From an uncultured Rivibacter sp. (GTDB lineage: Bacteria > Pseudomonadota > Gammaproteobacteria > Burkholderiales > Burkholderiaceae), in NCBI GenBank assembly GCA_946481025.1, contig CAMLNA010000013.1, positions 1-57,119 on the forward strand: a DNA stretch of 57,119 bases, written 5' to 3'. Below are positions 28,592-37,999 of the stretch, one piece after another (position 1 is the stretch's first letter; every line of letters begins with the position of its first letter). A program made the position numbers and the translations under genes. The notes under the pieces are model-generated. The model was not told the origin of the DNA, did no database searches, and was given only the letters and a program-made list of their open reading frames with translations.

Positions 28592-29293
28592 ATGAACAAC
28601 CCCCAACCTCTCGATTCCGCGACCGCGATGCCGCAACAGGGCTGGCGCGCATTGCCGCGTGCCGTCTGGCTGGTGGGTGGAGCCCTGCTGCTCACCATTG
28701 CCGGCCTGGCTTCTGCGCTGGTGATGAACCGCTCCAGCTCCGAACCCGAAATGCCTCCCGTCGCGGAGAACGCGGCCGCGGCAACCGCCAAGGGCAAGAC
28801 CCCGAAAACCGGCGGCAACACGCAGCGCGAAGCTGCGGCGGGCCGCGACAACAGTTACCCCGACACACGCCACATGCAGCCGGCGGCCAGCGTCTGCGCA
28901 ACTTGCGGCGTGGTCGAGGCCGTGACCCCGGTCACCAAGAAGGGCGAGGGCACCGGCCTGGGTGCCGTGGCGGGTGGCGTGGTCGGCGGCCTCCTGGGCA
29001 ACCAGGTCGGCAAGGGCGATGGCCGCAAGGCGATGACGGTGGTGGGTGCGGTGGGCGGCGGCCTGGCCGGCCATGAGATCGAAAAGCGCGCCCGCTCGGA
29101 GACGGTCTACAGCGTCAAGGTGCGCATGGACGACGGCTCGCTGCGCACCACCACGCAGCGCCAGGCGCCTGCCGTCGGCCAGCGTGTCACGCTCGACGGG
29201 CAGACGCTGCGCGCGGTGAGCGAGTCGCAGCAGGGCGCCGCGGGCGATGCGCCGCGCACCTGGAAGACCAAGTCGTCCGACATGGGCGCCTGA
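28592..29293 (+). CDS. glycine-zipper 2TM domain envelope protein, 233 aa
   Basis: An N-terminal transmembrane anchor (AVWLVGGALLLTIAGLASAL, about residues 25-44) is followed by a polar linker and a glycine-zipper (Rick_17kDa/SlyB-like) domain around LGAVAGGVVGGLLGNQVGKG and VGAVGGGLAGHEIEKR (about 125-170). The C-terminal 65 residues contain YSVKVRMDDGSLRTTTQR. Proteins of this type anchor or insert in the outer membrane or inner membrane and respond to envelope stress. AAAGGA precedes the ATG at good spacing, and the frame upstream to 28529 is not needed. A strong bidirectional terminator follows. Confidence 0.86.
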   Translation: MNNPQPLDSATAMPQQGWRALPRAVWLVGGALLLTIAGLASALVMNRSSSEPEMPPVAENAAAATAKGKTPKTGGNTQREAAAGRDNSYPDTRHMQPAASVCATCGVVEAVTPVTKKGEGTGLGAVAGGVVGGLLGNQVGKGDGRKAMTVVGAVGGGLAGHEIEKRARSETVYSVKVRMDDGSLRTTTQRQAPAVGQRVTLDGQTLRAVSESQQGAAGDAPRTWKTKSSDMGA

Positions 29294-29317
29294 GGCGGCA
29301 CGGCCTCGAGCCTCGCA

Positions 29318-29353
29318 TGACAAACGGCCCTCGCTCGCGAGGGCCGTTTGTCA
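29318..29353. terminator. bidirectional terminator between convergent genes
   Basis: A perfect 16-bp stem with loop CTCG: TGACAAACGGCCCTCG (29318-29333) with CGAGGGCCGTTTGTCA (29338-29353). The arm ends are A/T-rich (AAAC, GTTTGT) on both strands. It separates the glycine-zipper gene from the minus-strand copper chaperone gene. Confidence 0.85.
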
Positions 29354-29362
29354 TTGGAGCGA

Positions 29363-29884
29363 TCAATGCTTGTGTTTGTGCTCGTGGCCGTGGTCATGGC
29401 CGCCGCTGGCCGCGGCGGCAGCCGCCGGTGCGGTGGCCGAAACCTTGAACTCGACACGCTGCTCGCTCAGCTTGCCGTCGGCCCCCTTGAGCTTGAGCGT
29501 CACCGGCACGCTGCTGCCGGCCACGAGCGGCTGCTTCAGCTGCATCAGCATGAGGTGATGCCCGCCCGGCTTGAGCTCGACCGCCTTGCCTGCGGGCAGC
29601 GGCAGCGATTCGATGGCGCGCATCTTCATCACGTCGCCCTCCATCGCCATCTCGTGGACCTCGGCCACGCCCGCGGCGGGCGAAGCCGCGCCCACCAGCG
29701 TGGCGCCCTTGTCGCTGGTGAGGCGCGCGAAGCCGCCGGTGCCTGACTGGCCGGCGACCGCCGGCCGCAGCCAGGCGTTCTCGACCTTCACCAGCGCGGC
29801 GGGCTGGGCGAAGGCAAGGACCGGGGCTGCACACAGCAGCGCGGCGGCGGCAAGGGACGGGAAGCGAGGCGATGGACGTTGCAT
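29363..29884 (-). CDS. PCuAC-type periplasmic copper chaperone, 173 aa
   Basis: A periplasmic copper(I) chaperone that delivers copper to the CuA or CuB sites of respiratory oxidases. After a signal peptide (SLAAAALLCAAPVLAFA), the family motif H-x10-M-x21-H-x-M is exact: H77, M88, H110, M112. The C-terminus is extended by a His-rich tail (GGHDHGHEHKHKH) that could bind extra copper or zinc. The frame continues upstream into yifB, but ATG 29884 is the start of the signal peptide. It follows yifB with a 35-bp gap on the same strand. No Sco or oxidase gene lies in the window. Confidence 0.93.
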   Translation of the reverse strand: MQRPSPRFPSLAAAALLCAAPVLAFAQPAALVKVENAWLRPAVAGQSGTGGFARLTSDKGATLVGAASPAAGVAEVHEMAMEGDVMKMRAIESLPLPAGKAVELKPGGHHLMLMQLKQPLVAGSSVPVTLKLKGADGKLSEQRVEFKVSATAPAAAAAASGGHDHGHEHKHKH

Positions 29885-29919
29885 GGTGATGAGGAGGTGG
29901 GACAAATGGACATGGAGCG

Positions 29920-31431
29920 CTATTGCACCGACAGCACGCGGCGGTACTGGATGGCTTCTGCCACATGTGCCGTCTCGACGCTGTCGGCCTGGGCAAGGTC
30001 GGCCACCGTGCGGGCAATGCGCAGGGCGCGGTGGTAGCCGCGGGCCGACCAGCCCAGCCGGGCCGATGCGGCTTGGAGGAACTGCACCGCCGACGGTTCC
30101 AGCCGGACGTGGGCGTCGATGTCCGCGGGTTCGAGCGCCGCATTGGCACGGCCCTGGCGCCCCTGCTGCCGCTCGCGTGCCCGGACCACCCGTTCGACGA
30201 CCAGGTCGCTGGGGTCGCCCTCGGGCGCGGCGGCCAGCACCTCGGGCGCCACGGCCGGCACTTCCACCTGCAGGTCGATGCGGTCGAGCAGCGGGCCGCT
30301 CAGCCGTCCCTGGTAGCGCGCGATCACGTCGGGCGAGCAGCGGCAGGCGCGCAGGCGGCTGCCGGCGTGCCCGCAAGGGCAGGGGTTCATCGCGGCCACC
30401 AGCTGGAAGCGCGCGGGGAACTCGGCCTGCCGTGCCGCGCGCGAGATCGTGATGCGGCCGGTTTCCAGCGGCTCGCGCAACGCCTCGAGCGCCGCACGGG
30501 GGAATTCGGGCAGTTCGTCGAGGAACAGCACGCCGTGGTGGGCCAGCGAGATCTCGCCCGGCCGCGGCGGCGACCCTCCGCCCACGAGCGCCGCCGAAGA
30601 CGCCGAGTGATGCGGCGAACGCACGGTGCGCGTCTTCCAGCCATGCGCATCGAAGTCGCCCACCAGGCTCAGCACGGCGGCTGATTGCAGCGCTTCCTCG
30701 TCGGTCATGGGCGGCAGCAGCGTCGCGAAGCGTTGCGCCAGCATCGACTTGCCGGTGCCGGGCGGTCCGACCATCAACACGCTGTGGCCGCCGGCGGCGG
30801 CGATCTCGAGCGCGCGTTTCGCGGCGGCCTGGCCCTTGACGTCGCGCAGGTTCAGCCCGCTCGCCCGCGCCGCGGGGGCCGCCGCAGGCGTGCGCTGCAG
30901 CGGTTCAGGATCATCGGGTTGCAGCGCGCGCACCACGTCGAGCAGGTGGCGCGCGCCGCACAGCTTCAGCCCTTCGACCAGCGCGGCTTCGCGGGCGCTT
31001 TCTTCAGGCAGCACCAGCGTGCGCCTGCCGGCACCTTGCCGCAGCGCCAGCCCGAGCGCCAGCGCGCCGCGCACCGGGCGCAGGTCGCCGGCCAGCGAAA
31101 GCTCGCCGGCGAACTCGAAGTCGGCCAGCCGCGCCGCGTCGATCTGCCCGGCGGCCGCCAGGATCCCCAGCGCGATGGGCAGGTCGAACCGGCCGGATTC
31201 CTTGGGCAGGTCGGCCGGCGCCAGGTTGACGGTGATGCGCTTGTTGTGCGGAAACTCCAGCGCACTGTTGTGCAGCGCGGCGCGCACCCGCTCGCGCGCC
31301 TCCTTGACCTCGGTGTCCGCCAGGCCCACCAGCGTGAAGCTCGGCAGCCCGTTCGCCAGGTGCACCTCGACGGTGACCTCGGGGGCATGGAGCCCGTCCA
31401 GGGCGCGGCTGTGCACGACGGCGAGGGACAT
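29920..31431 (-). CDS. YifB/ComM family Mg-chelatase-like AAA+ ATPase, 503 aa
   Basis: The N-terminal ChlI-like domain (about 1-170) shows VEVHLANGLPSFTLVGLAD and NLAPADLPKESGRFDLPIAL. A central AAA+ domain has Walker A VGPPGTGKSMLAQ (Lys about 228) and Walker B LFLDELPEFPRAALEAL. The MNPCPCGH zinc-like block and a C-terminal Mg_chelatase_C part follow. ComM (YifB) is a hexameric helicase that drives branch migration during natural transformation, widely present even in non-competent bacteria. ATG 31431 starts MSLAVVHSRAL, the family's usual N-terminus. It is divergent from the nitrogen operon. Confidence 0.93.
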   Translation of the reverse strand: MSLAVVHSRALDGLHAPEVTVEVHLANGLPSFTLVGLADTEVKEARERVRAALHNSALEFPHNKRITVNLAPADLPKESGRFDLPIALGILAAAGQIDAARLADFEFAGELSLAGDLRPVRGALALGLALRQGAGRRTLVLPEESAREAALVEGLKLCGARHLLDVVRALQPDDPEPLQRTPAAAPAARASGLNLRDVKGQAAAKRALEIAAAGGHSVLMVGPPGTGKSMLAQRFATLLPPMTDEEALQSAAVLSLVGDFDAHGWKTRTVRSPHHSASSAALVGGGSPPRPGEISLAHHGVLFLDELPEFPRAALEALREPLETGRITISRAARQAEFPARFQLVAAMNPCPCGHAGSRLRACRCSPDVIARYQGRLSGPLLDRIDLQVEVPAVAPEVLAAAPEGDPSDLVVERVVRARERQQGRQGRANAALEPADIDAHVRLEPSAVQFLQAASARLGWSARGYHRALRIARTVADLAQADSVETAHVAEAIQYRRVLSVQ

Positions 31432-31519
31432 GGAAGGCGTGGGGCTGCAGCGAAGCCGGCCATTGTGCTCCTGCAGCAATGCTGGCCGCCTCCCCAGAAC
31501 AGCGAATCGGCCGGGCGCC

Positions 31520-31542
31520 GGTGGCACCAAACAGGTGCCACC
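31520..31542 (+). promoter_or_regulatory. NtrC-type enhancer palindrome
   Basis: A perfect palindrome GGTGGCACC-AAACA-GGTGCCACC. Its core GCACC-N5-GGTGC is that of NtrC (NRI) sites, here flanked by G/C instead of T/A. It lies about 105 bp upstream of the sigma-54 promoter, a normal enhancer distance. Confidence 0.75.
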
Positions 31543-31623
31543 TCGGAGCCGGTGATCCCGAACATGGGGCAATCAGCACCGTGCAAGCCCCTTTTCAGTT
31601 CGTCGCTCCCCCTATTGGCGCAG

Positions 31624-31639
31624 TGGCACGGATCGTGCA
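31624..31639 (+). promoter_or_regulatory. sigma-54 promoter of torF-like/glnK/amtB
   Basis: TGGCACG-GATC-GTGCA matches the sigma-54 consensus TGGCACG-N4-TTGCA with one mismatch. The invariant GG (31625-31626) and GC (31637-31638) are exactly 10 bases apart. Transcription would start near 31650, with the torF-like ATG about 40 bases later. Confidence 0.85.
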
Positions 31640-31688
31640 GAGGTCGGTCCTGGATCCGATGCTGTCCAACCTGGAGTGGAGAGAACCC

Positions 31689-32791
<1,103 letters not shown>

Positions 32792-32831
32792 GCCGCCGCC
32801 CCCATTCGAGAGAGAACCTAGAGAGACGACC

Positions 32832-34346
32832 ATGATGCGAAAACTCATCGCTTCTTTCGTGCTGGGCCTGGCGGTCCTGGGCTTTGCCGGTGCGGCAATG
32901 GCCCAGGACGCGGCTTCCGCGCCTGCTGCCGCGGCCGTTGCCGAGGCAGCCTCCGCCGCTGCGGCGCCCGCCGCCGAAGCAGCCTCCGCGGCCGCGCCGG
33001 CTGCAGCTCCGGTGATCAACAAGGGTGACACCGCCTGGATGCTGGTGTCCACGCTGCTGGTGATCCTCATGACCATCCCGGGCCTGGCGCTGTTCTACGG
33101 CGGCCTGGTGCGCAGCAAGAACATGCTGTCGGTGCTGATGCAGGTGATGGTGACCTTCTCGCTGATCGTCGTGCTGTGGTTCATCTACGGCTACAGCCTG
33201 GCGTTCACCGAGGGCAATGCCTACGTCGGCGGCCTCGACCGGCTGTTCATGAAGGGCACCTGGGACAACGTCGCGGGCACCTTCGCCCCGGCCGCCACGT
33301 TCAGCAAGGGCGTCTACATCCCCGAGATCGTGTTCGCCGCCTTCCAGGCCACCTTCGCCGGCATCACCTGCTGCCTGATCGTGGGCGCCTTCGCCGAGCG
33401 CATCAAGTTCTCGGCGGTGCTGCTGTTCATGGTGCTGTGGTTCACCTTCAGCTACGCGCCGATCGCCCACATGGTCTGGTTCTGGATGGGCCCGGACGCC
33501 TACGCCAGCAAGGAAGTGGTCGACCAGATGACCGGCAAGGCCGGCCAGATCTGGCAGTGGGGCGCGCTCGACTTCGCTGGCGGCACCGTGGTGCACATCA
33601 ACGCCGCCGTCGCGGGCCTGGTGGGTGCCTACATGGTCGGCAAGCGCGTGGGCTACGGCAAGGAAGCCTTCACGCCGCACTCGCTGACGCTCACGATGGT
33701 CGGCGCCTCGCTGCTGTGGGTGGGCTGGTTCGGCTTCAACGCCGGCTCGGCGCTCGAGGCCAACGGCTTCGCCGCCCTCGCGTTCATCAACACCTTCGCT
33801 GCCACCGCCGCCGCCGTGCTGGCCTGGTGCATGGGTGAAGCGCTGATCAAGGGCAAGGCCTCGATGCTGGGTGCGGCCTCGGGCGCCGTGGCCGGCCTGG
33901 TGGCCATCACGCCGGCCGCCGGCAACGTCGGCATCGTGGGGGCACTGGTCATCGGCCTGATCGCCGGCTTCGCCTGCCTGTGGGGCGTGAACGGCCTGAA
34001 GAAGCTGCTGGGTGCCGACGACTCGCTCGACGTGTTCGGCGTGCATGGCGTCGGCGGCATCGTCGGTGCGCTGCTGACCGGCGTGTTCAACTCCCCCGCG
34101 CTGGGCGGTCCCGGCTTCGTGGCCGACTGGGTCACGGCGACCATGGTCACGCCGGCCGACTACTCCATCGGCGCGCAGGTCTGGGTCCAGCTCAAGGCCG
34201 TGCTGCTGACCATCGTGTGGTCCGGCATCGTCTCGCTGGTCGCCTACAAGATCGTCGACCTGGTGATCGGCCTGCGTGTGAGCGAAGAAGAAGAGCGCGA
34301 AGGCCTGGACATCGCCGCCCACGGCGAGACCGCCTATCACAAGTGA
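32832..34346 (+). CDS. amtB: ammonium transporter AmtB, 504 aa
   Basis: An 11-helix ammonium channel of the inner membrane. The conducting twin histidines are H255 (VVHINAAVAG) and H405 (GVHGVGG), exactly 150 residues apart as in E. coli (168/318). Other family blocks are LALFYGGLVRSKNMLSVLMQ and WVGWFGFNAGSAL. The first 60 residues are a cleavable signal peptide and an Ala/Glu/Ser/Pro-rich linker (repeats of AEAASAAAAP), so the protein is longer than the E. coli one (428 with signal). The C-terminus EEEEREGLDIAAHGETAYHK carries the GlnK-interaction region. Co-transcribed with glnK. Confidence 0.96.
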   Translation: MMRKLIASFVLGLAVLGFAGAAMAQDAASAPAAAAVAEAASAAAAPAAEAASAAAPAAAPVINKGDTAWMLVSTLLVILMTIPGLALFYGGLVRSKNMLSVLMQVMVTFSLIVVLWFIYGYSLAFTEGNAYVGGLDRLFMKGTWDNVAGTFAPAATFSKGVYIPEIVFAAFQATFAGITCCLIVGAFAERIKFSAVLLFMVLWFTFSYAPIAHMVWFWMGPDAYASKEVVDQMTGKAGQIWQWGALDFAGGTVVHINAAVAGLVGAYMVGKRVGYGKEAFTPHSLTLTMVGASLLWVGWFGFNAGSALEANGFAALAFINTFAATAAAVLAWCMGEALIKGKASMLGAASGAVAGLVAITPAAGNVGIVGALVIGLIAGFACLWGVNGLKKLLGADDSLDVFGVHGVGGIVGALLTGVFNSPALGGPGFVADWVTATMVTPADYSIGAQVWVQLKAVLLTIVWSGIVSLVAYKIVDLVIGLRVSEEEEREGLDIAAHGETAYHK

Positions 34347-34413
34347 CCTTGCGCCATGCGCCGCACGCCGGCGCATGGAACGAGAGTGAGCGCGGGCTCG
34401 GCCCGCGACGCAG

Positions 34414-34437
34414 AGGCCGCCTCCGGGCGGCCTTTTT
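34414..34437 (+). terminator. Rho-independent terminator of the glnK-amtB operon
   Basis: AGGCCGCC (34414-34421) pairs with GGCGGCCT (34426-34433) around TCCG, followed by a run of five T residues (34433-34437). Confidence 0.9.
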
Positions 34438-34475
34438 CATTGCGCGCACGGGTTTGGCGCGGCGCCTTGTGTCTG

Positions 34476-34498
34476 CTAGGGTTGACCTCAACTCCTAG
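34476..34498. repeat. near-palindrome at the gshA promoter
   Basis: CTAGGGTTGA (34476-34485), a CC spacer and TCAACTCCTAG (34488-34498) form a near-perfect inverted repeat with one bulged base. It overlaps a possible -10 box (TAGAAT at 34496-34501), 46 bp upstream of gshA. It could be an operator. Confidence 0.4.
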
Positions 34499-34546
34499 AA
34501 TCTTCGCCTCGCGCCCCCGCCGCTCCGCCTTCCTTCCCCCGCAGCC

Positions 34547-35842
34547 ATGGTCCCCCATCTCATCACCGCGCTCACCGGCCCCATCAACGAACTCGAGCAG
34601 CGCATCCTCGAATCCATGCCGGCCATCGAGCGCTGGTTCCGCCTCGAGTGGATGGAGCACACGCCGCCGTTCTATACCTCGGTCGACGTGCGCAATGCCG
34701 GATTCAAGCTGGCGCCGGTGGACACCAACCTCTACCCGGGCGGCTTCAACAACCTCACGCCCGAGATGCTGCCGCTGGCGGTGCAGGCGGCCATGGCGGC
34801 CATCGAGAAGATCTGCCCCGAAGCGAAGAACCTGCTGCTCATTCCCGAGAAGCACACCCGCAACACCTTCTACCTGACCAACGTCGCGCGGCTCATCCAG
34901 ATCTTTTCGCTGGCCGGCCTGAACGTGCGGGTGGGCTCGCTGGACGAAGCCATCAAGGAGCCGACCCGGCTCGACCTGCCCGACGGCAGCCACATCATGG
35001 TGGAGCCCCTGGTGCGCACCAAGCGGCGCCTGGGACTGAAGGACTTCGATCCCTGCACCATCCTGCTCAACAACGACCTGTCGGCCGGCATCCCCAAGGT
35101 GCTCGAGAACATCCACGAGCAGTACCTGCTGCCCCCGCTGCACGCCGGCTGGGCGGTGCGGCGCAAGAGCCAGCACTTCGACGCCTACGAGGAAGTGGCG
35201 AAGAAATTCGCCAAGCTGCTGGGCATGGACCCCTGGCTCATCAACCCGATGTTCGCCAAGTGCGGCGAGGTCGACTTCGCCAACGGCACCGGGCAGGAAT
35301 GCCTGCAGAGCAACGTCGACGCGCTGCTGTCGAAGGTGCGCCGCAAGTACAAGGAATACGGCATCAACGAGAAGCCGTTCGTCGTCGTGAAGGCCGACAA
35401 CGGCACCTACGGCATGGGCATCATGACCGTGCGCGATGCGAAGGAACTCACCGACCTGAACCGCAAGACGCGCAACAAGATGAGCGTCATCAAGGACGGC
35501 CAGGAGGTGAGCGAGGTGATCATCCAGGAAGGCGTGCCGACCTACGAGCGCATCAACGAGGCGGTGGCCGAGCCGGTGGTCTACATGATCGACCGCTACG
35601 TGGTGGGCGGCTTCTACCGGGTGCATGCCGAGCGCGGCATCGACGAAAACCTCAATGCGCCCGGCTCGAGCTTCGTGCCGCTGGCCTTTGCCGAGTCGCA
35701 CCACCTGCCCAAGCCGGGCGAAAAGCCCGGGGCGAGCGCGCCCAACCGCTTCTACATGTACGGCGTGATCGGCCGGCTGGCCATGCTGGCGGCCAGCTAC
35801 GAGCTGGAAGCCACCGACCCGGACGCCGAGGTCTACGAGTGA
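34547..35842 (+). CDS. gshA: glutamate-cysteine ligase (proteobacterial GshA family), 431 aa
   Basis: This enzyme joins glutamate and cysteine, the first and rate-limiting step of glutathione synthesis. It belongs to the non-E. coli type GshA found in beta- and some gammaproteobacteria. The segments [38 protein letters not shown]-like [31 protein letters not shown] and the C-terminal [20 protein letters not shown] are characteristic. Length fits the family (about 430). It stands between amtB and kup, with gshB 3.4 kb downstream on the same strand. The ATG at 34547 ([11 protein letters not shown]) is the natural start. Confidence 0.94.
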   Translation: MVPHLITALTGPINELEQRILESMPAIERWFRLEWMEHTPPFYTSVDVRNAGFKLAPVDTNLYPGGFNNLTPEMLPLAVQAAMAAIEKICPEAKNLLLIPEKHTRNTFYLTNVARLIQIFSLAGLNVRVGSLDEAIKEPTRLDLPDGSHIMVEPLVRTKRRLGLKDFDPCTILLNNDLSAGIPKVLENIHEQYLLPPLHAGWAVRRKSQHFDAYEEVAKKFAKLLGMDPWLINPMFAKCGEVDFANGTGQECLQSNVDALLSKVRRKYKEYGINEKPFVVVKADNGTYGMGIMTVRDAKELTDLNRKTRNKMSVIKDGQEVSEVIIQEGVPTYERINEAVAEPVVYMIDRYVVGGFYRVHAERGIDENLNAPGSSFVPLAFAESHHLPKPGEKPGASAPNRFYMYGVIGRLAMLAASYELEATDPDAEVYE

Positions 35843-35957
35843 CGGCGCCGGCCGCCTGAGCGGGCGGCGGGGCGTTGCTGCGCTGCAACATCCGGGCTGT
35901 GGCCGCCCCGACGCGCAGGCGCACAATGGCGGGCTTTCCGACTCCGTTGCCGTTTCA

Positions 35958-37844
35958 GTGCAATCCAGCCCCCAAGCCCCGCCCACCGGTTCCAAGCTGG
36001 CCGCACTCACGCTCGGCGCCATCGGCATCGTCTACGGCGACATCGGCACCAGCCCGCTGTACGCGCTGAAGGAGGTCTTCGCGCACGGCCAGCTCGCGGT
36101 CACGGCGGACAACATCTTCGGCATCCTGTCGATGGTGTTCTGGACCCTCACGGTCATCGTGTCGCTGAAGTACGTGCTGCTGATCCTGCGCGCCGACAAC
36201 CACGGCGAGGGCGGCCTGATCGCGATGCTGGCGCTGGCCTCGCAGGCGGTGAAGGAGCGGCCGGTGCTGCGCCGGCGGCTGCTGATCCTCGGCGTGTTCG
36301 GCACCGCCATCTTTTTCGGCGACGGCGTCATCACGCCGGCCATCTCGGTGCTGTCGGCGGTGGAGGGGCTCGAAGTGGCGGCCCCCGGGCTCAAGCCCTA
36401 CGTCGTGCCGGTCACGCTGGTGGTGCTCACGCTCCTCTTTGCCGTGCAACGGCACGGTACCGGCGGCATCGGGCGCTTCTTCGGACCAATCACCGTGGTG
36501 TGGTTCCTGGCGCTGGCCGTGCTGGGCCTCGTGCACATCGTTCAGAACCCCACCGTGCTGGCCGCGCTCAGCCCGCACTACGGGCTGCTGTTCATGTTCA
36601 ACCACCCGGTGCTCGCCTTCATCTCGCTCGGCGCGGTGGTGCTGTGCGTGACCGGTGCCGAGGCGCTCTACGCCGACATGGGCCATTTCGGCAAGCGACC
36701 GATCCGCGTGGCGTGGTTCGGCCTGGTGATGCCGGCGCTGGTGCTCAACTACTTCGGCCAGGGTGCCATGCTGCTGGCCTACCCCGAAAAGGTCAGCAAC
36801 CCTTTTTACGAGATGGCGCCGTCGTGGGCGGTCGTGCCCCTGATCGGGCTGGCCACCGCCGCCACGGTGATCGCCTCGCAGGCGCTGATCTCCGCGGCGT
36901 TCTCGGTCACGAAGCAGGCCATCCAGCTGGGCTACCTGCCGCGCCTGCGCATCCAGCACACCTCGGTGCGCGAGACCGGGCAGATCTACGTGCCCTTCAT
37001 CAACTGGGCGCTGTACATCAGCATCGTGCTGGCGGTGGTGGCCTTCGGCTCCAGCAGCAAGCTGGCTGCGGCCTACGGCATCACGGTCACCACCGACATG
37101 CTGATCACCACGACGATGACCTTCTTCGTCATCCACTACGGCTGGAAGTACCCCTGGGCGCTGTGCATCGCCGCCACCGGGTTCTTCTTCGTGGTGGACA
37201 TCCTCTTCTTCTCGGCCAACGTCATCAAGATCTTCGAGGGCGGCTGGTTCCCGTTGCTGATCGGCGCGGCGGTGTTCACGCTGATGATGACCTGGAAGCA
37301 AGGCCGCCACCTGATGAGCGAACGTCTGCGTGACGAGGCGATCGAGCTGAAGGCCTTCCTCGACTCGGTGTTCCTGAGCCCGCCCACCCGGGTGCCGGGC
37401 ACGGCGGTGTTCCTGTCCTCGGAAAAGGGCAGCACGCCCAATGCGCTGCTGCACAACCTGAAGCACAACAAGGTGCTGCACGAGCAGAACCTGTTCGTCA
37501 CCGTGCAGCACCACGAGCTGCCGTGGATCGGCTTCAACAGGCGCTGCGAGATCGAGCCGCTCGGGCACAACTGCTGGCAGATCACCCTGCACTTCGGCTT
37601 CAAGAACGAGCCCGACGTGCCCGAGGCGCTGCAGCTGCTGGCCAGCCGCGGCGTGCAGCTCGACGACATGGAAACCAGCTACTTCCTCTCGCGCGACATC
37701 GTGACGCCCACCATTGGCTCGGGCATGGCGCACTGGCGCGAGAAGCTGTTCGTGAGCATGCACCGCAACGCCGCGGCGGCCGCCGACTTCCTCTACCTGC
37801 CGACCAACCGGGTGGTGGAGCTGGGTTCCAAGCTGGAGATATAG
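35958..37844 (+). CDS. kup: KUP-type potassium uptake protein, 628 aa
   Basis: A proton-coupled, low-affinity potassium importer. The N-terminal block [21 protein letters not shown] is the KUP signature. Eleven to twelve transmembrane helices occupy residues 15-450, with [20 protein letters not shown] and [19 protein letters not shown]. The cytoplasmic C-terminal part (450-628) ends in [18 protein letters not shown]. Length equals other KUP proteins (about 625). The start is a GTG (35958), the only start in front of the KUP core, with a CACAAT -10-like box just upstream. It separates gshA from gshB. Confidence 0.95.
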   Translation: MQSSPQAPPTGSKLAALTLGAIGIVYGDIGTSPLYALKEVFAHGQLAVTADNIFGILSMVFWTLTVIVSLKYVLLILRADNHGEGGLIAMLALASQAVKERPVLRRRLLILGVFGTAIFFGDGVITPAISVLSAVEGLEVAAPGLKPYVVPVTLVVLTLLFAVQRHGTGGIGRFFGPITVVWFLALAVLGLVHIVQNPTVLAALSPHYGLLFMFNHPVLAFISLGAVVLCVTGAEALYADMGHFGKRPIRVAWFGLVMPALVLNYFGQGAMLLAYPEKVSNPFYEMAPSWAVVPLIGLATAATVIASQALISAAFSVTKQAIQLGYLPRLRIQHTSVRETGQIYVPFINWALYISIVLAVVAFGSSSKLAAAYGITVTTDMLITTTMTFFVIHYGWKYPWALCIAATGFFFVVDILFFSANVIKIFEGGWFPLLIGAAVFTLMMTWKQGRHLMSERLRDEAIELKAFLDSVFLSPPTRVPGTAVFLSSEKGSTPNALLHNLKHNKVLHEQNLFVTVQHHELPWIGFNRRCEIEPLGHNCWQITLHFGFKNEPDVPEALQLLASRGVQLDDMETSYFLSRDIVTPTIGSGMAHWREKLFVSMHRNAAAAADFLYLPTNRVVELGSKLEI

Positions 37845-37854
37845 GCCCACCCCC

Positions 37855-37919
37855 GGAGCGGCAGGGCCGCTCCCCCCTCAAGGGGGGCGACGCTGGTGGA
37901 CCGGCGGAGCCGGATCCAC
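37855..37919. repeat. three-hairpin intergenic repeat (Burkholderiales-type)
   Basis: Three successive hairpins occupy the gap after kup: GGAGCGGC-AGG-GCCGCTCC (37855-37873), CCCCCC-TCAA-GGGGGG (37872-37887), and GTGGACCGGC-GGA-GCCGGATCCAC (37896-37919, one bulged base). Similar CCCCCTCAAGGGGG-containing elements are common as dispersed palindromic repeats in this bacterial group. No T-run follows, so it is not a typical terminator. Confidence 0.7.
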
Positions 37920-37999
37920 TGCGTCCACTCGAATTCACTGGGCCCGGCGGCTTTCCCGTTTCTCGGGCAGCATTGCGCGCTTTCTCGCGCCGTTTGCCC

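Noticed and set aside
34441..34546. Second sigma-54 promoter before gshA (TTTGGCGCGGCGCCTTG)
   Set aside because: The invariant GG and GC are not 10 bases apart.
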